DNA of 42,917 nucleotides from Oscillospiraceae bacterium (GCA_910575505.1 CAJTFK010000017.1:39227-82143), one strand, 5' to 3'; positions 1-7,826 are shown, counted from the first letter of the stretch. Notes: generated from the sequence alone by a model not told the origin. Program-made: numbers and translations.

Positions 1-50
1 CTCCCCGTTCTTCAGCGAAGCGGCCCGATGCTCAAAGAAGCGTTTCACAG

Positions 51-98
51 AACCGCCCCGCCGGAGGGACCCCATGGGGTCCCTCCGGCGGGGCGGTT
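51..98. terminator. 48-bp perfect palindrome, probable terminator
   Basis: Arms 51-74 and 75-98 are exact reverse complements centred on CCCATGGG, with two further T bases following. The length and GC content suit an intrinsic terminator for a gene entering from the left edge. The T-run is short, so a protein-binding palindrome is possible. Confidence 0.6.
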
Positions 99-213
99 TT
101 ACGGGAAAAACGCGCATGGCCCTGCAAGGCCGTGCGCACCGGGGCCCCCCGGGACGCCTGCCGGCTTTTCTTCCTTCTGTTTCACGCAGCAGGCGGAGCC
201 GGGCGAATAAGGC

Positions 214-242
214 TTGATAATTTCCCCACGGAATGATACAAT
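214..242 (+). promoter_or_regulatory. Sigma-A-type promoter of the FapA-like gene
   Basis: TTGATA (214-219), a 17-base spacer and TACAAT (237-242) form a good vegetative promoter. Transcription would start near 249. The leader then holds a GC hairpin (arms 261-268 and 274-281) before the ribosome-binding site at 311-316. Confidence 0.6.
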
Positions 243-324
243 GCAGGTGATTCGGCAAAGCGCGGGCCTTCACGGCCCGCGTAAAACCGCCGCTTACACG
301 ATGTTCCGGAAGGAGGGGATGAAG

Positions 325-1911
325 GTGTCGATCTTTGATCGTCTGATTTCAAGAGAACCAGGCGGACAGGAACGGAAAGCATTTCACTCCATCCCCTACA
401 GAAGAATGTTCTCGGAGCTGGATGAAAGCGGCGGGGAGGCCAGAGAGCGGTATCCCGGAGACGAAAAGACGGTGGAAGCCTTCGTCCGGGTCTTAAAAGA
501 GGCGTGCAGGGCTCGGCACAAAAAAGCGCTGGACGGCGTGATGCCGCCCATTCACGCGGAGGCCCGTTTTTTTCTGTCTGAGGACCGGATGTGCGCCTAT
601 GGGTGCCTGCTTCCGCCGGAGAACGGCGGCGAGGGAATCAGCCTGGAGAAATTCCTGGGCGACCTGCACTATGAGGGCGTCCGCTACGGCGTTTTGCAGG
701 AGGACATCCCCCGGGAATTTGAACGCGGATACCTACATATTTTCCCGGTGGCCCGGGGCAAGCCGCCCCTGGCGGGGGAGGACGGCAAGGTGACCGAGCT
801 CTTCCAGCGGCGCAGGAACATGCGCCTGGAGGTGCAGAATGGAAGCGAGGCGGATTTCAGCCAGGACGTCCAGCTCCAGCCCATCCGGAAGGGCGCCGTC
901 ATCTGCCTGATCCGGGCGCCCAAGGCCGGGGCGGACGGCATCGGCGTCACGGGGCAGCCCCTTTCCCCGCCGCAGGTCTTCAGCGCTCGGGTGCCCCAGG
1001 GGAAGAACACGGAGCTGGGCCGGGGCGGGCAGGCCCTCATCGCCGGAACGGACGGCATCCTCTACATTGAGAACGACCTGTTCTGCATCCACGAACAGAA
1101 AATCATTGACGGCAGTCTGGACCAGTTTCAGGGGACTCTCCGGATTTCCGGCAATCTCTACATCGGCGGAAACGTGGACGGAGGCGTGGAGATTGAGGCC
1201 ACCGGCGAAATCGTCATCAACGGGGCGATGGGAGAGGCCCGGGTCACCTCCTCAGGGGGGACCATCCGCGTTCAGCGGGGCATCTACGGCGCCGCCGGCA
1301 AAACCGTACTGCGGGCAGCGCATCAGATTCAGTCGCCGGTGGTGGAGTGGGCGGACATTGACGCCGGGACCAGCGTGATTTCGGAGACCATCTCCAACAG
1401 CGCCATCCGCTGCGGCGGCACGGTCTATGTCATGAACGGCCGGGGCATGATTGTGGACAGCCTGATTCAGGCAGGGGACAGTGTTCTGTGCCTGCGGGTG
1501 GGCAATCTGGCCGGAGGCCGCAGCCGGTTTTCGGTGGGCTATCCCCCGAATCTTCCGGAGACCTGGAAGCAGCTCAAGGGAGAGCTGGCAGAAACGCAGT
1601 CGACGCTGGATAAGCTGTGGGACCACGTCTCCGCCCTGCGCAGGAAGGGGCCCCGCCTCTCGGAGACGGAGCGGGTTCTGCTGGAGCAGCTCGTAGAGCA
1701 GAGGGAGCTGTACACCCAAAAGCGGGAGGCGCTGACGGCGGAGCTGAGAACGGCCAATCAGGCGCTGAACAAAAAAACCAAGGGACGCATCCGGTGTGAA
1801 AAGCTGTTCCCCTTTTTGGACGTTCAAATCGGCAGGCTGTCCGAGGAGGTCATCACGATTGAGGAGAACTGCGACATTCACGTGGAAGAAAATAAAATCG
1901 TTCTGGAGTAA
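325..1911 (+). CDS. FapA / DUF342 family polymer-forming protein
   Basis: A 528-residue protein of the FapA (flagellar assembly protein A, DUF342) family. It shows an N-terminal domain, the G-V-T-G-x-P-L type motif typical of the family near residue 220, a repetitive right-handed beta-helix-like stretch (about residues 260-400, many G-N-I/V and G-G-x-V units), and a charged coiled-coil region (about 405-485). I place the start at GTG 325 because AGGAGG at 311-316 lies 8 bases upstream; the ATG at 319 would touch the ribosome-binding site. FapA proteins are cytoplasmic and linked to cell-surface or flagellar functions in some bacteria, but the exact role is unknown, and no flagellar genes are seen here. 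It appears to be a single-gene unit, with its own promoter and terminator. Confidence 0.85.
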   Translation: MSIFDRLISREPGGQERKAFHSIPYRRMFSELDESGGEARERYPGDEKTVEAFVRVLKEACRARHKKALDGVMPPIHAEARFFLSEDRMCAYGCLLPPENGGEGISLEKFLGDLHYEGVRYGVLQEDIPREFERGYLHIFPVARGKPPLAGEDGKVTELFQRRRNMRLEVQNGSEADFSQDVQLQPIRKGAVICLIRAPKAGADGIGVTGQPLSPPQVFSARVPQGKNTELGRGGQALIAGTDGILYIENDLFCIHEQKIIDGSLDQFQGTLRISGNLYIGGNVDGGVEIEATGEIVINGAMGEARVTSSGGTIRVQRGIYGAAGKTVLRAAHQIQSPVVEWADIDAGTSVISETISNSAIRCGGTVYVMNGRGMIVDSLIQAGDSVLCLRVGNLAGGRSRFSVGYPPNLPETWKQLKGELAETQSTLDKLWDHVSALRRKGPRLSETERVLLEQLVEQRELYTQKREALTAELRTANQALNKKTKGRIRCEKLFPFLDVQIGRLSEEVITIEENCDIHVEENKIVLE

Positions 1912-1924
1912 TCAGGAACACAAG

Positions 1925-1961
1925 AGCACGGAAGGGGGCACAGCGCCCTTCCGTGCTTTTT
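1925..1961 (+). terminator. Intrinsic terminator after the FapA-like gene
   Basis: A 12-bp stem (1925-1936 with 1946-1957) is followed by TTTTT. It begins 13 bases after the stop codon. Confidence 0.85.
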
Positions 1962-1997
1962 GTATTCAGCCCGGACCCCCAGCCGCCGGGACACTCC

Positions 1998-3167
1998 TCA
2001 GCGCCGCCTTTTTCCCGGCAGCTTATCGGCCAGGACGCACAGCGCCGCCACCAGAACCATATCCGCCAGGGTGCAGCCCAGGGGAAAATCCAGTCTCATC
2101 AGGCCCCGGTAGGCCGCAAAGCCCACCGCCCAGATTACCAGATTCCGCCTGTCGAAATCCGCCTGGAACCGGTCCCGGCGCAGCAGGAAAAAGTCCGTGA
2201 TTTGAATGGCGGTCATGGGGGCAAAGACGGAACCAATCAGGTAGAGGAACCCGGTGATGTCGTCCATGGGGAACAGGACCGCCCCGGCACAGCCCAGCAG
2301 GGCGGCTCCGGCGGCCATCCATCTGCCCTTCAGCCGGGGGCTGAGGGACTCGGCTGAGACGCCGGCGGACCACGCATCCAGAAAGGTGGTGGTGACGGTG
2401 GACAGAATCAGAATCACCAGGGCGGCGGCTCCCAGGCCCGCCTTGACCATGATGGCGGCAATATTGGACTCCCCGGTGAACAGCGCCGCGCCCATGCCGA
2501 TGACGTACATCCAGACGGAAACCAGACCGTAGACCACCGCGCTGGCCAGGGCCGCCTGAACGGGCTTTTCCGCCTCCCGGGTGTAGTCGCTGATGAGGGG
2601 CAGCCAGCTCAGGGGCATGGCCGCCGCCAGCTCCACCGCTGCGCCGAAACTCATGGCCTCCCCCAGGCCCACGCCTGCGGGCGTCCCCGCGCCGAAGATA
2701 ACCCGGCTCAGCACCAGCGTCAGCAGAAACAGAGCCGCCATGGAAAGCCGGTTGAGCCAGCCCAGATTGGTGACGCCCACCAGAATCCAGACCAGAATCA
2801 GCCCGCCGATTACCAGGCACCAGACCCAGTGCCCCGCCGGGAAGACGCCTTCTGCGGCCAGCGCCCCGTCGTAGATCATGATGGCCGTCCAGCCCGCCAG
2901 CTGGAGAATGTTCAGGGCGGCGAAGAGCAGCCCGCCCCTCTGGCCGAAGCTCATTTTCACTGTCTCCATGGCGCTCCTGCCGCTCCGCCCGCCGATGAGC
3001 CCCGTCAGGAACAGCAGGACGCAGCCAATCACATGGCCGGCAACAATGGCGGCGAGTCCCCGGGCGAACCCCAGAGGCGCGAAGCTGGAGCCGGTGAGAA
3101 TCTCCGCCAGGGAGACGCCGGCCCCGAACCAGATGAGGCCGTTCTGTACCGTCGTTGTCTTCTTCAT
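1998..3167 (-). CDS. cytX: CytX-type hydroxymethylpyrimidine transporter
   Basis: A 389-residue polytopic membrane protein of the NCS1 nucleobase:cation symporter family, CytX branch. About 12 hydrophobic segments cover almost the whole length, with an N-terminal segment reading GVSLAEILTGS. CytX proteins are predicted thiazole/pyrimidine precursor importers because they lie in TPP-regulated operons. Here it follows thiD with only two bases between the thiD stop and this ATG, which fits uptake of HMP for the ThiD kinase. The start is the ATG at 3167: GGGAGGT lies about 6 bases upstream and within the thiD 3' end. Substrate specificity is inferred from context and family, not from visible residues. 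Confidence 0.85.
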   Translation of the reverse strand: MKKTTTVQNGLIWFGAGVSLAEILTGSSFAPLGFARGLAAIVAGHVIGCVLLFLTGLIGGRSGRSAMETVKMSFGQRGGLLFAALNILQLAGWTAIMIYDGALAAEGVFPAGHWVWCLVIGGLILVWILVGVTNLGWLNRLSMAALFLLTLVLSRVIFGAGTPAGVGLGEAMSFGAAVELAAAMPLSWLPLISDYTREAEKPVQAALASAVVYGLVSVWMYVIGMGAALFTGESNIAAIMVKAGLGAAALVILILSTVTTTFLDAWSAGVSAESLSPRLKGRWMAAGAALLGCAGAVLFPMDDITGFLYLIGSVFAPMTAIQITDFFLLRRDRFQADFDRRNLVIWAVGFAAYRGLMRLDFPLGCTLADMVLVAALCVLADKLPGKRRR

Positions 3168-3169
3168 CC

Positions 3170-3979
3170 TCAGACCTCCCCGCCGGCGAAGCGGCCTCGG
3201 AGATCCCACATGTGGTCCATGGGCCCGGAGCCCTTCCCCAGGTCCAGCATCGCGGAGAGCGCACCGAATATGTACTGCTTGGCCCGCTGAATCGAGTCCT
3301 CCAGAGAATAGCCCTTGGCCAGATTGGATGCAATGGCGCTGGAGAGAGTGCAGCCGGTGCCGTGGGTATTGGGGTTGTCCACACGCTCCGAGGTGAAGAA
3401 GCAGACGGAGCCGTCCCGGTCAATCAGCACGTCGTTGGCGTCATGGACATTGTGCCCGCCCTTGCAGAGGACGGCGCAGCCGAACTGCTCCCGAATCTCC
3501 TTCCCGGCAAGGACCATGTCGTCATAAGTCCGGATTTCCCTGCCGGAGAGAATTTCGGCCTCGGGAACATTGGGAGTGAGGACCGTGGCCAGAGGCAGCA
3601 GGCGGCGCTTCAGGGTCTCCAGGGCATCCTCCGAAATCAGCCGGTCCCCGGAGGTGGCCACCATCACAGGGTCCACCACGATGTTCTTCGCCTGATACTG
3701 CGCGAGCTTGTCCGCGATGACCTCAATAAGGGGAACGCTGGCCACCATGCCCGTCTTCACCGCGTCAGGGAAGATGTCTGTGAAGACACAGTCCAGCTGC
3801 TGTGCCAGAAACTCCGGCGTGGATTCCTGGATGCTTTTGACGCCGGTGGTATTCTGGGCCACCAGAGCCGTGACGGCGGTGAGGGCAAATACCCCGTTGG
3901 CAGTCATGGTCTTGATGTCGGCCTGGATACCGGCGCCTCCGCTGGGGTCGGTCCCGGCGATTGTCAATGCTGTTTTCAT
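3170..3979 (-). CDS. thiD: Hydroxymethylpyrimidine (phosphate) kinase ThiD
   Basis: A 269-residue ribokinase-fold enzyme that phosphorylates 4-amino-5-hydroxymethyl-2-methylpyrimidine (HMP) and HMP-phosphate to HMP-PP for thiamine synthesis. The N-terminal AGTDPSGGAGIQAD motif (residues 8-21), the VVDPVMVAT segment and the C-terminal HGTGCTLSSAIA anion-hole motif are all present, and the length is normal for single-domain ThiD. The start ATG at 3979 has AAGGAG 8 bases upstream. It is transcribed leftward between thiE and cytX. The 287-bp gap to thiE holds a dense hairpin array, so it may have its own expression level relative to thiE. Confidence 0.95.
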   Translation of the reverse strand: MKTALTIAGTDPSGGAGIQADIKTMTANGVFALTAVTALVAQNTTGVKSIQESTPEFLAQQLDCVFTDIFPDAVKTGMVASVPLIEVIADKLAQYQAKNIVVDPVMVATSGDRLISEDALETLKRRLLPLATVLTPNVPEAEILSGREIRTYDDMVLAGKEIREQFGCAVLCKGGHNVHDANDVLIDRDGSVCFFTSERVDNPNTHGTGCTLSSAIASNLAKGYSLEDSIQRAKQYIFGALSAMLDLGKGSGPMDHMWDLRGRFAGGEV

Positions 3980-4102
3980 GTTCAGTTCTCCTTTTCGCAT
4001 TGATGTTTTATACGGCAAAAGGTGGTGCCCCCAATCTGCCGCGCGAAAACGCCCGCAGGCGGTTTTCCTTCCGAATATGAAACCGCCGCTTATAGTCAAA
4101 CA

Positions 4103-4265
4103 AGTTGAAAAGAATCAACTGATTCTTTTCAACTCTGCGGCGATACACCGCCGCAGATGGCCGCATTTGCGGCCATTGTTTGGCTTCATAGAGAATAAAG
4201 CGTGTTTCACACGCCAGCGGGCCGCGGCCCGCTGGTTGAAAACGTACAATTTGCACGTTTTCAAC
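4103..4265. repeat. Six consecutive stem-loops between thiE and thiD
   Basis: Perfect or near-perfect inverted repeats lie end to end: 4103-4117/4120-4134, 4135-4142/4149-4156, 4157-4165/4168-4176, 4200-4205/4209-4214, 4214-4235 (22-bp palindrome) and 4235-4245/4255-4265. The first and last share the GTTGAAAA...TTTTCAAC ends. None is followed by a clear T-run. The array lies 3' of thiE and 5' of thiD on the transcribed strand, where it could affect readthrough or mRNA stability. Confidence 0.8.
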
Positions 4266-4266
4266 T

Positions 4267-4911
4267 TTATTCACTATACAGCTGTTCCACCAGGGCCCGC
4301 AGCTCCCGGGCGGCGGCCTCCGGATGCTTCTGCCCGAAGATTCCGGAGACCACGGCCACGCCCGCCAGACCCAGCCCCCTCAGCTCCAGAATGTTCTCCC
4401 GGCTCACCCCGCCGATGGCTACGGCAGGGATATCCACCGCCGCCGTAACGGCCCGGATGGTCTCCCGGGAAATGGGTCTGGCGTCGGCCTTGGTGCCCGT
4501 GGCGAAGGCCGCCCCCACGCCCAGATAGTCCGCCCCCGCCGCCCGGGCCCGGAGGGCCTCCGTCCGCGAGTGGGCGGAGACGCCCAGAAGCTTTCCCGGC
4601 CCCAGCAGCGCCCGGGCACGGCCCGCGGCCAGGTCGTCCTGGCCCACGTGAACGCCGTCGGCCCCCGCCGCCAGGGCGATGTCCGGCCGGTCGTTGATGA
4701 TACTGACGGCCCCCAGCTCATGGCAGAGCGCGGCGAAGCGCCGGGCCTCCGCCAGGAAAGCATCGTCCTCCAGCCGCTTTTCCCGGAGCTGGACAATGGC
4801 CGCGCCGCCCCGGACGGCGGCCTCGATCTGGTGAAAAAAATCCTCCTCATCCGCCGCCCAGGCCCGGTCGGTGACGGCGTAAAGCCGGAATGTTTCGGGG
4901 CTGATACCCAT
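4267..4911 (-). CDS. thiE: Thiamine-phosphate synthase ThiE
   Basis: A 214-residue TIM-barrel enzyme that joins HMP-PP and thiazole phosphate to give thiamine phosphate. Diagnostic motifs are VQLREK (about residues 40-45), the INDRPDIALAAGADGVHVGQ stretch, GVSAHS, the YLGVGAAFATGTK phosphate-binding region and AIGGV near residue 166. The length is typical. The ATG at 4911 has GGGAGGA 7 bases upstream. It is the first gene behind a TPP riboswitch on the leftward strand, so feedback by thiamine pyrophosphate is expected. The hairpin array after it separates it from thiD. Confidence 0.95.
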   Translation of the reverse strand: MGISPETFRLYAVTDRAWAADEEDFFHQIEAAVRGGAAIVQLREKRLEDDAFLAEARRFAALCHELGAVSIINDRPDIALAAGADGVHVGQDDLAAGRARALLGPGKLLGVSAHSRTEALRARAAGADYLGVGAAFATGTKADARPISRETIRAVTAAVDIPAVAIGGVSRENILELRGLGLAGVAVVSGIFGQKHPEAAARELRALVEQLYSE

Positions 4912-4945
4912 GGCAAAATCCTCCCAAATTCTGAAAATATAAAAT

Positions 4946-4976
4946 CCGCAGACAAACCAACCCGGTTCATCTGCGG
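4946..4976 (-). promoter_or_regulatory. Possible expression-platform hairpin of the thiE riboswitch
   Basis: CCGCAGA (4946-4952) pairs with TCTGCGG (4970-4976), and on the minus strand is followed by ATTTTATATTTT. Its location between the TPP aptamer and the thiE ribosome-binding site suggests an attenuator-type platform. The stem is short, so this is tentative. Confidence 0.4.
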
Positions 4977-4984
4977 TAAGACGT

Positions 4985-5073
4985 CCGCTATTTCCCTACG
5001 TTGGCATGATCCAAATCAGGTTCCGGGTCGGGACCTTCACGGTCCCCTCTCAGCCCGCGCCAGCGGACTCCCC
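4985..5073 (-). ncRNA. TPP riboswitch (THI element) for thiE-thiD-cytX
   Basis: On the minus strand the conserved THI-box blocks appear in order: GGGGAGTCC, GCTGAGAGG, a GACC-type helix, ACCTGAT and TGCCAACGTAGGGA. This is the standard TPP aptamer. It lies about 75 bases ahead of thiE. Confidence 0.93.
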
Positions 5074-5101
5074 TTTTTTATATTGTGCTGCTTTAGTCAC
5101 C

Positions 5102-5217
5102 GCAGTTGAAAAGAAGCATCTGTTTCTTTTCAGCCTTGCGGTGGACCTCACAGCCGGCACAGAGGTTTTACCCGCAGCGGCTTTGCCTCTGCTTGATAAT
5201 TGGTATATACCGATTTT
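5102..5217. repeat. Stem-loops in the divergent thi intergenic region
   Basis: A GTTGAAAAGAA...TTCTTTTCAGC hairpin (about 5104-5134) resembles those at 4103, 4235 and 10562. It is followed by a CAGAGG...CCTCTG inverted repeat (about 5159-5195). No gene is seen in 5074-5267 apart from the divergent regulatory elements. Confidence 0.5.
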
Positions 5218-5267
5218 CAACTATGCTGATCATATCATACTCCCTTTCTCCCGGATTTGCAAGTCCC

Positions 5268-5296
5268 TTGACAAAATTTCATCGCGGTGGTATTCT
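5268..5296 (+). promoter_or_regulatory. Promoter of the thiW-thiM operon
   Basis: A consensus TTGACA (5268-5273), a 17-base spacer and TATTCT (5291-5296) place the transcription start just before the plus-strand TPP aptamer. Confidence 0.7.
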
Positions 5297-5308
5297 GGTC
5301 CCGAAAAG

Positions 5309-5384
5309 CAGGGGAGCCGGAAGGCTGAGAGGAAGCGCATGCTTCGACCCTTTACCTGATGCGGGTCATGCCGCCGTAGGGAGT
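5309..5384 (+). ncRNA. TPP riboswitch (THI element) for thiW-thiM
   Basis: The sequence contains GGGGAGCC, GGCTGAGAGG, GACCC, ACCTGATGCGGGTCATGCC and CGTAGGGA in canonical order. It starts within a few bases of the predicted transcription start and is followed by an intrinsic terminator hairpin, the usual transcriptional OFF switch. Confidence 0.95.
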
Positions 5385-5402
5385 CGACAGGGGACTTTTG
5401 AC

Positions 5403-5437
5403 GGCGGTGCGCTCAGGTTCGCACCGCCTTGCTTTTT
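5403..5437 (+). terminator. Riboswitch-linked terminator
   Basis: GGCGGTGCG (5403-5411) pairs with CGCACCGCC (5420-5428), followed by TTGCTTTTT. It lies 20 bases after the aptamer and is probably the TPP-controlled attenuator. Confidence 0.8.
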
Positions 5438-5675
5438 GAAATTTCTTTGCGAAGGAGGGGGAAACACGACAGGCGTCCCGGCGGCGGTCCGCCGGGAACC
5501 GGCCGAGGGGGAGCGCCCTGGGTCCGGGCCCTATGCGCAGCGATGGGAAGCCGTGTTCCGGCGTGAGAGGAGGCCAGTCAGCCTCGACCGAATTTCCCTG
5601 GGCGGAAGGCCCCAGCCTGGTCAGGCATGGGGAAAACGCTGCGGTTCGTTTTCTCCCTGCAATCTGTGAAAACGC
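5438..5675 (+). other. Unassigned structured leader before thiW
   Basis: About 240 bases between the attenuator and the thiW ribosome-binding site carry no convincing gene but several GC hairpins, for example CCCGGCGG...CCGCCGGG, GAGGC...GCCTC, CTGGG...CCCAG and GCCTGGTCAGGC. I could not fit the cobalamin, glycine or a second TPP consensus. A ribosome-binding-like GAAGGAGGGGG at about 5451-5461 has no start codon at a normal distance. Confidence 0.45.
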
Positions 5676-5689
5676 AAAGGAGTTTCAGC

Positions 5690-6208
5690 ATGAAAAACAA
5701 TTCCGTCAAAAAACTGGCCCTGGCCGGCGTGCTCTGCGCCGTGGCCGTTGCGGGCAGCATGTTTTCCTTCCCGGTGTTCGGCAGCAAGTGCGCCCCGGTT
5801 CAGCACATGGTCAACATCCTGTGCGCCGTGTTCCTGGGCCCCTGGTACAGCGTGGCCGCCGCCTTTGCCGCCAGCCTGCTGCGCAACCTCATGGGGCTGG
5901 GGAGTCTGCTGGCCTTCCCCGGCAGCATGTTCGGTGCGCTGCTCTGCGGCCTGGCCTTCCGGAAAACCAGGAGCCTCCCGGCGGCGCTCGCCGCCGAGGT
6001 CCTGGGCACCGGCGTTGTAGGGGGGCTGGCTGCCTATCCCGTGGCCATCGCCTTCATGGGCAAAAGCGCCGGGGACATCGCCTTTACTGCCTATGTGGTC
6101 CCCTTCCTGATTTCCACGGCGGCGGGGGCCCTTCTGGCGGGGGCGCTGGTGTTCGCCCTTCAGAGAAGCGGGGCCCTGAAAGTCATGCAGGCCGCACTGG
6201 AGTCCTGA
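5690..6208 (+). CDS. thiW: ThiW, thiazole-precursor ECF transporter S component
   Basis: A 172-residue membrane protein with about five hydrophobic helices, matching the ThiW family (predicted substrate-binding S component of an energy-coupling factor transporter). The N-terminus (KKLALAGVLCAVAVAGSMFS) and the FPGSMFGALLCGL region are typical. ThiW is predicted to import hydroxyethylthiazole, and thiM, which phosphorylates that compound, follows 20 bases after the stop. The shared energizing module is not in the window. The start ATG at 5690 is chosen because AAAGGAG lies 7 bases upstream. Regulation is by the TPP riboswitch. Confidence 0.88.
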   Translation: MKNNSVKKLALAGVLCAVAVAGSMFSFPVFGSKCAPVQHMVNILCAVFLGPWYSVAAAFAASLLRNLMGLGSLLAFPGSMFGALLCGLAFRKTRSLPAALAAEVLGTGVVGGLAAYPVAIAFMGKSAGDIAFTAYVVPFLISTAAGALLAGALVFALQRSGALKVMQAALES

Positions 6209-6228
6209 AAAACGGGAGGAAATTGACC

Positions 6229-7026
6229 ATGACGCCTGATTTCTCTCTGCCGGAAGCGGTCCGCCGGACCCGTCCCCTGGTCCACTGCGTCAGCAACCTT
6301 GTCGCCGCCAATGACTGCGCCAACCTGGCCCTGGCAGTAGGGGCCAGTCCCATCATGGCCCGTGCGCCCCAGGAGATGGAGGCCGTCGCCGCCATATCCC
6401 GCGCCGCCGTGCTGAACACCGGCACGCCGGTGGAGGACACATTCCGTGCCTGCCTCTTCCGGGGACAGGCCGCCGGAAGGCTGGGTCAGCCGGTGGTTCT
6501 GGACCCCGTGGGGGTAGGGGCCAGCCCCTGGCGGCTGGCCTGGACGGAACGGCTGCTGGAACAGTTTACCCCCGCTCTGCTGCGGGTCAATTCAGGCGAG
6601 GCCAGGGCCCTTCTGCACCTGGACAGCCGGGCCCAGGGGGTGGACGCCGCCCCGGACCCTGACCGGCGGGGAACTCTGGCGCTGCGTCTGGCCCGGAAAC
6701 TGAACACGGCCGTTCTCCTCTCCGGTCCGGAGGATTTCGTCTCTGACGGAACCGCTCTGTGGAAAATCTCCGGCGGCAGTCCCCTGATGACCGGCGTAAC
6801 CGGCACGGGCTGTATGCTGTCGGTCCTCTGCGGCGTCTTCGCCGCGGCGGAGCCGGACATTCTCACCGCCACCGTCACCGCCGCCGCCTTCTGGAAGGCC
6901 TGCGCTGAACAGGCGGAAAGCAGGGCCGGCCGGCTGGGCCCCGGCAGCTTCCGGACCGCCCTTCTGGACGCCGCCGGGACGCTGACATCGGCGGACTGCG
7001 CCGGAATCCCTGCCACACAGCTCTGA
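6229..7026 (+). CDS. thiM: Hydroxyethylthiazole kinase ThiM
   Basis: A 265-residue ribokinase-like enzyme phosphorylating 4-methyl-5-(2-hydroxyethyl)thiazole for salvage into thiamine. Visible family features are PLVHCVSNLVAANDCAN at residues 17-33, ASPIMARAPQEM, VVLDPVGVGAS, an N-S-G-E-A segment in place of the more usual GNxSE, and TGVTGTGCMLS carrying the conserved glycines and cysteine. The length is normal. GGGAGGA lies 8 bases before the ATG at 6229. It is the second gene of the TPP-controlled thiW operon and is followed by a strong terminator. With ThiD and ThiE across the divergent promoter it completes the salvage pathway. Confidence 0.95.
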   Translation: MTPDFSLPEAVRRTRPLVHCVSNLVAANDCANLALAVGASPIMARAPQEMEAVAAISRAAVLNTGTPVEDTFRACLFRGQAAGRLGQPVVLDPVGVGASPWRLAWTERLLEQFTPALLRVNSGEARALLHLDSRAQGVDAAPDPDRRGTLALRLARKLNTAVLLSGPEDFVSDGTALWKISGGSPLMTGVTGTGCMLSVLCGVFAAAEPDILTATVTAAAFWKACAEQAESRAGRLGPGSFRTALLDAAGTLTSADCAGIPATQL

Positions 7027-7032
7027 AACAGC

Positions 7033-7069
7033 ATCCCCGCCTGCCGGAGACGGCAGACGGGGATTTTTT
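7033..7069 (+). terminator. Intrinsic terminator after thiM
   Basis: ATCCCCG-CCTGCCG pairs with CGGCAG-A-CGGGGAT around a GAGA loop and ends in TTTTTT. Confidence 0.9.
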
Positions 7070-7078
7070 GTAATGTAA

Positions 7079-7111
7079 GAACCTGTATTCACAGCCATTG
7101 AATACAGGTTC
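7079..7111. mobile_element. Short MITE-like hairpin, family A
   Basis: GAACCTGTATTCA (7079-7091) and TGAATACAGGTTC (7099-7111) are exact inverted repeats flanked by TAA on both sides. The ends match those of the 160-bp element at 21509-21668, so this looks like an internally deleted copy or a solo hairpin of the same family. Confidence 0.55.
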
Positions 7112-7147
7112 TAAATTGTTTGGATTCCGTCAGGCTTCTCCCCACGC

Positions 7148-7777
7148 TCAGTCCGTAAACCGGGCGGGGTCCCGGAGGGCCTCCGCCGTCTCCGCCGGAA
7201 CGTCAACGGTGAAGGTCAGAACGTCCTCCAGGTCCACACCCATCAAAGAGGGCAGGTCCTCCAGAATGACCATGGTCACGATGTCCGCATCGGCGGAGAC
7301 GGTGAAGCGGACCAGCTCCTCATAGTCCCGGTCTGCGGGGTCCTGACCTGCTTTCAGAGTCTCCTGCTGGCAGTAGATATAGCTATAGGCGGGCTCGCCG
7401 GGGTCCTCAGCCGTCAGGACACCCCAGCCGTCGTCGTCGCTGAGGAGATCGTCCAGAACCTTGACCTGCTCCCCGTCCGTGACGGTCCCAACCTCCACAA
7501 TGGCGGACTCTTCGTCTGACACATCTATAATTTTCCAGTAGTGATCCTTTTCCACGCCGTTCTCGTCCCGACCGCTCCAGGACTCCACGGCCTCGTCAAC
7601 GGCGGACTCCCAGTCCTGGGTCCAATCCTCGGCGATCTCTTCCATCGAGTCTGCCCAGTCCTTTTGAAATGCCTCGTCCTTGGGGGAAGTGACCGTGATA
7701 CCAGGCATACAGCCTGTCAAACTTCCTGCCAGTACAGCCGTCAGGGCCAGGCCGAAAAATATACGCATCGTTTTCAT
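7148..7777 (-). CDS. Acidic secreted lipoprotein of unknown function
   Basis: A 209-residue protein with a lipoprotein signal peptide: basic start, hydrophobic core and lipobox L-T-G-C with the lipidated cysteine at position 23. The mature part is strongly acidic and Trp-rich near residues 35-70 (repeated D-W-x-x-x motifs). No enzyme motif is recognised. AAGGAG lies before the ATG at 7777. It is the last gene of a leftward set and follows the small membrane exporter by 49 bp, so co-transcription is possible. It probably sits on the outer face of the membrane. Confidence 0.75.
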   Translation of the reverse strand: MKTMRIFFGLALTAVLAGSLTGCMPGITVTSPKDEAFQKDWADSMEEIAEDWTQDWESAVDEAVESWSGRDENGVEKDHYWKIIDVSDEESAIVEVGTVTDGEQVKVLDDLLSDDDGWGVLTAEDPGEPAYSYIYCQQETLKAGQDPADRDYEELVRFTVSADADIVTMVILEDLPSLMGVDLEDVLTFTVDVPAETAEALRDPARFTD

Positions 7778-7826
7778 AGCAGCTCCTTATTTGAATGGTA
7801 TAATCAAAAAAGACGAATTGGGGGGC

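Noticed and set aside
2023..3423. A 466-codon minus-strand frame across cytX and thiD
   Set aside because: It is out of frame with both well-supported genes and has no protein-like character.
4008..4274. An 88-codon minus-strand frame between thiE and thiD
   Set aside because: It is built from the hairpin array, has no ribosome-binding site and repeats its own words because of the inverted repeats.
5438..5675. Cobalamin or second TPP riboswitch
   Set aside because: The B12-box (CAGGA-ACCTGCC type) and the CTGAGA / ACCTGAT blocks are not present in the required order.
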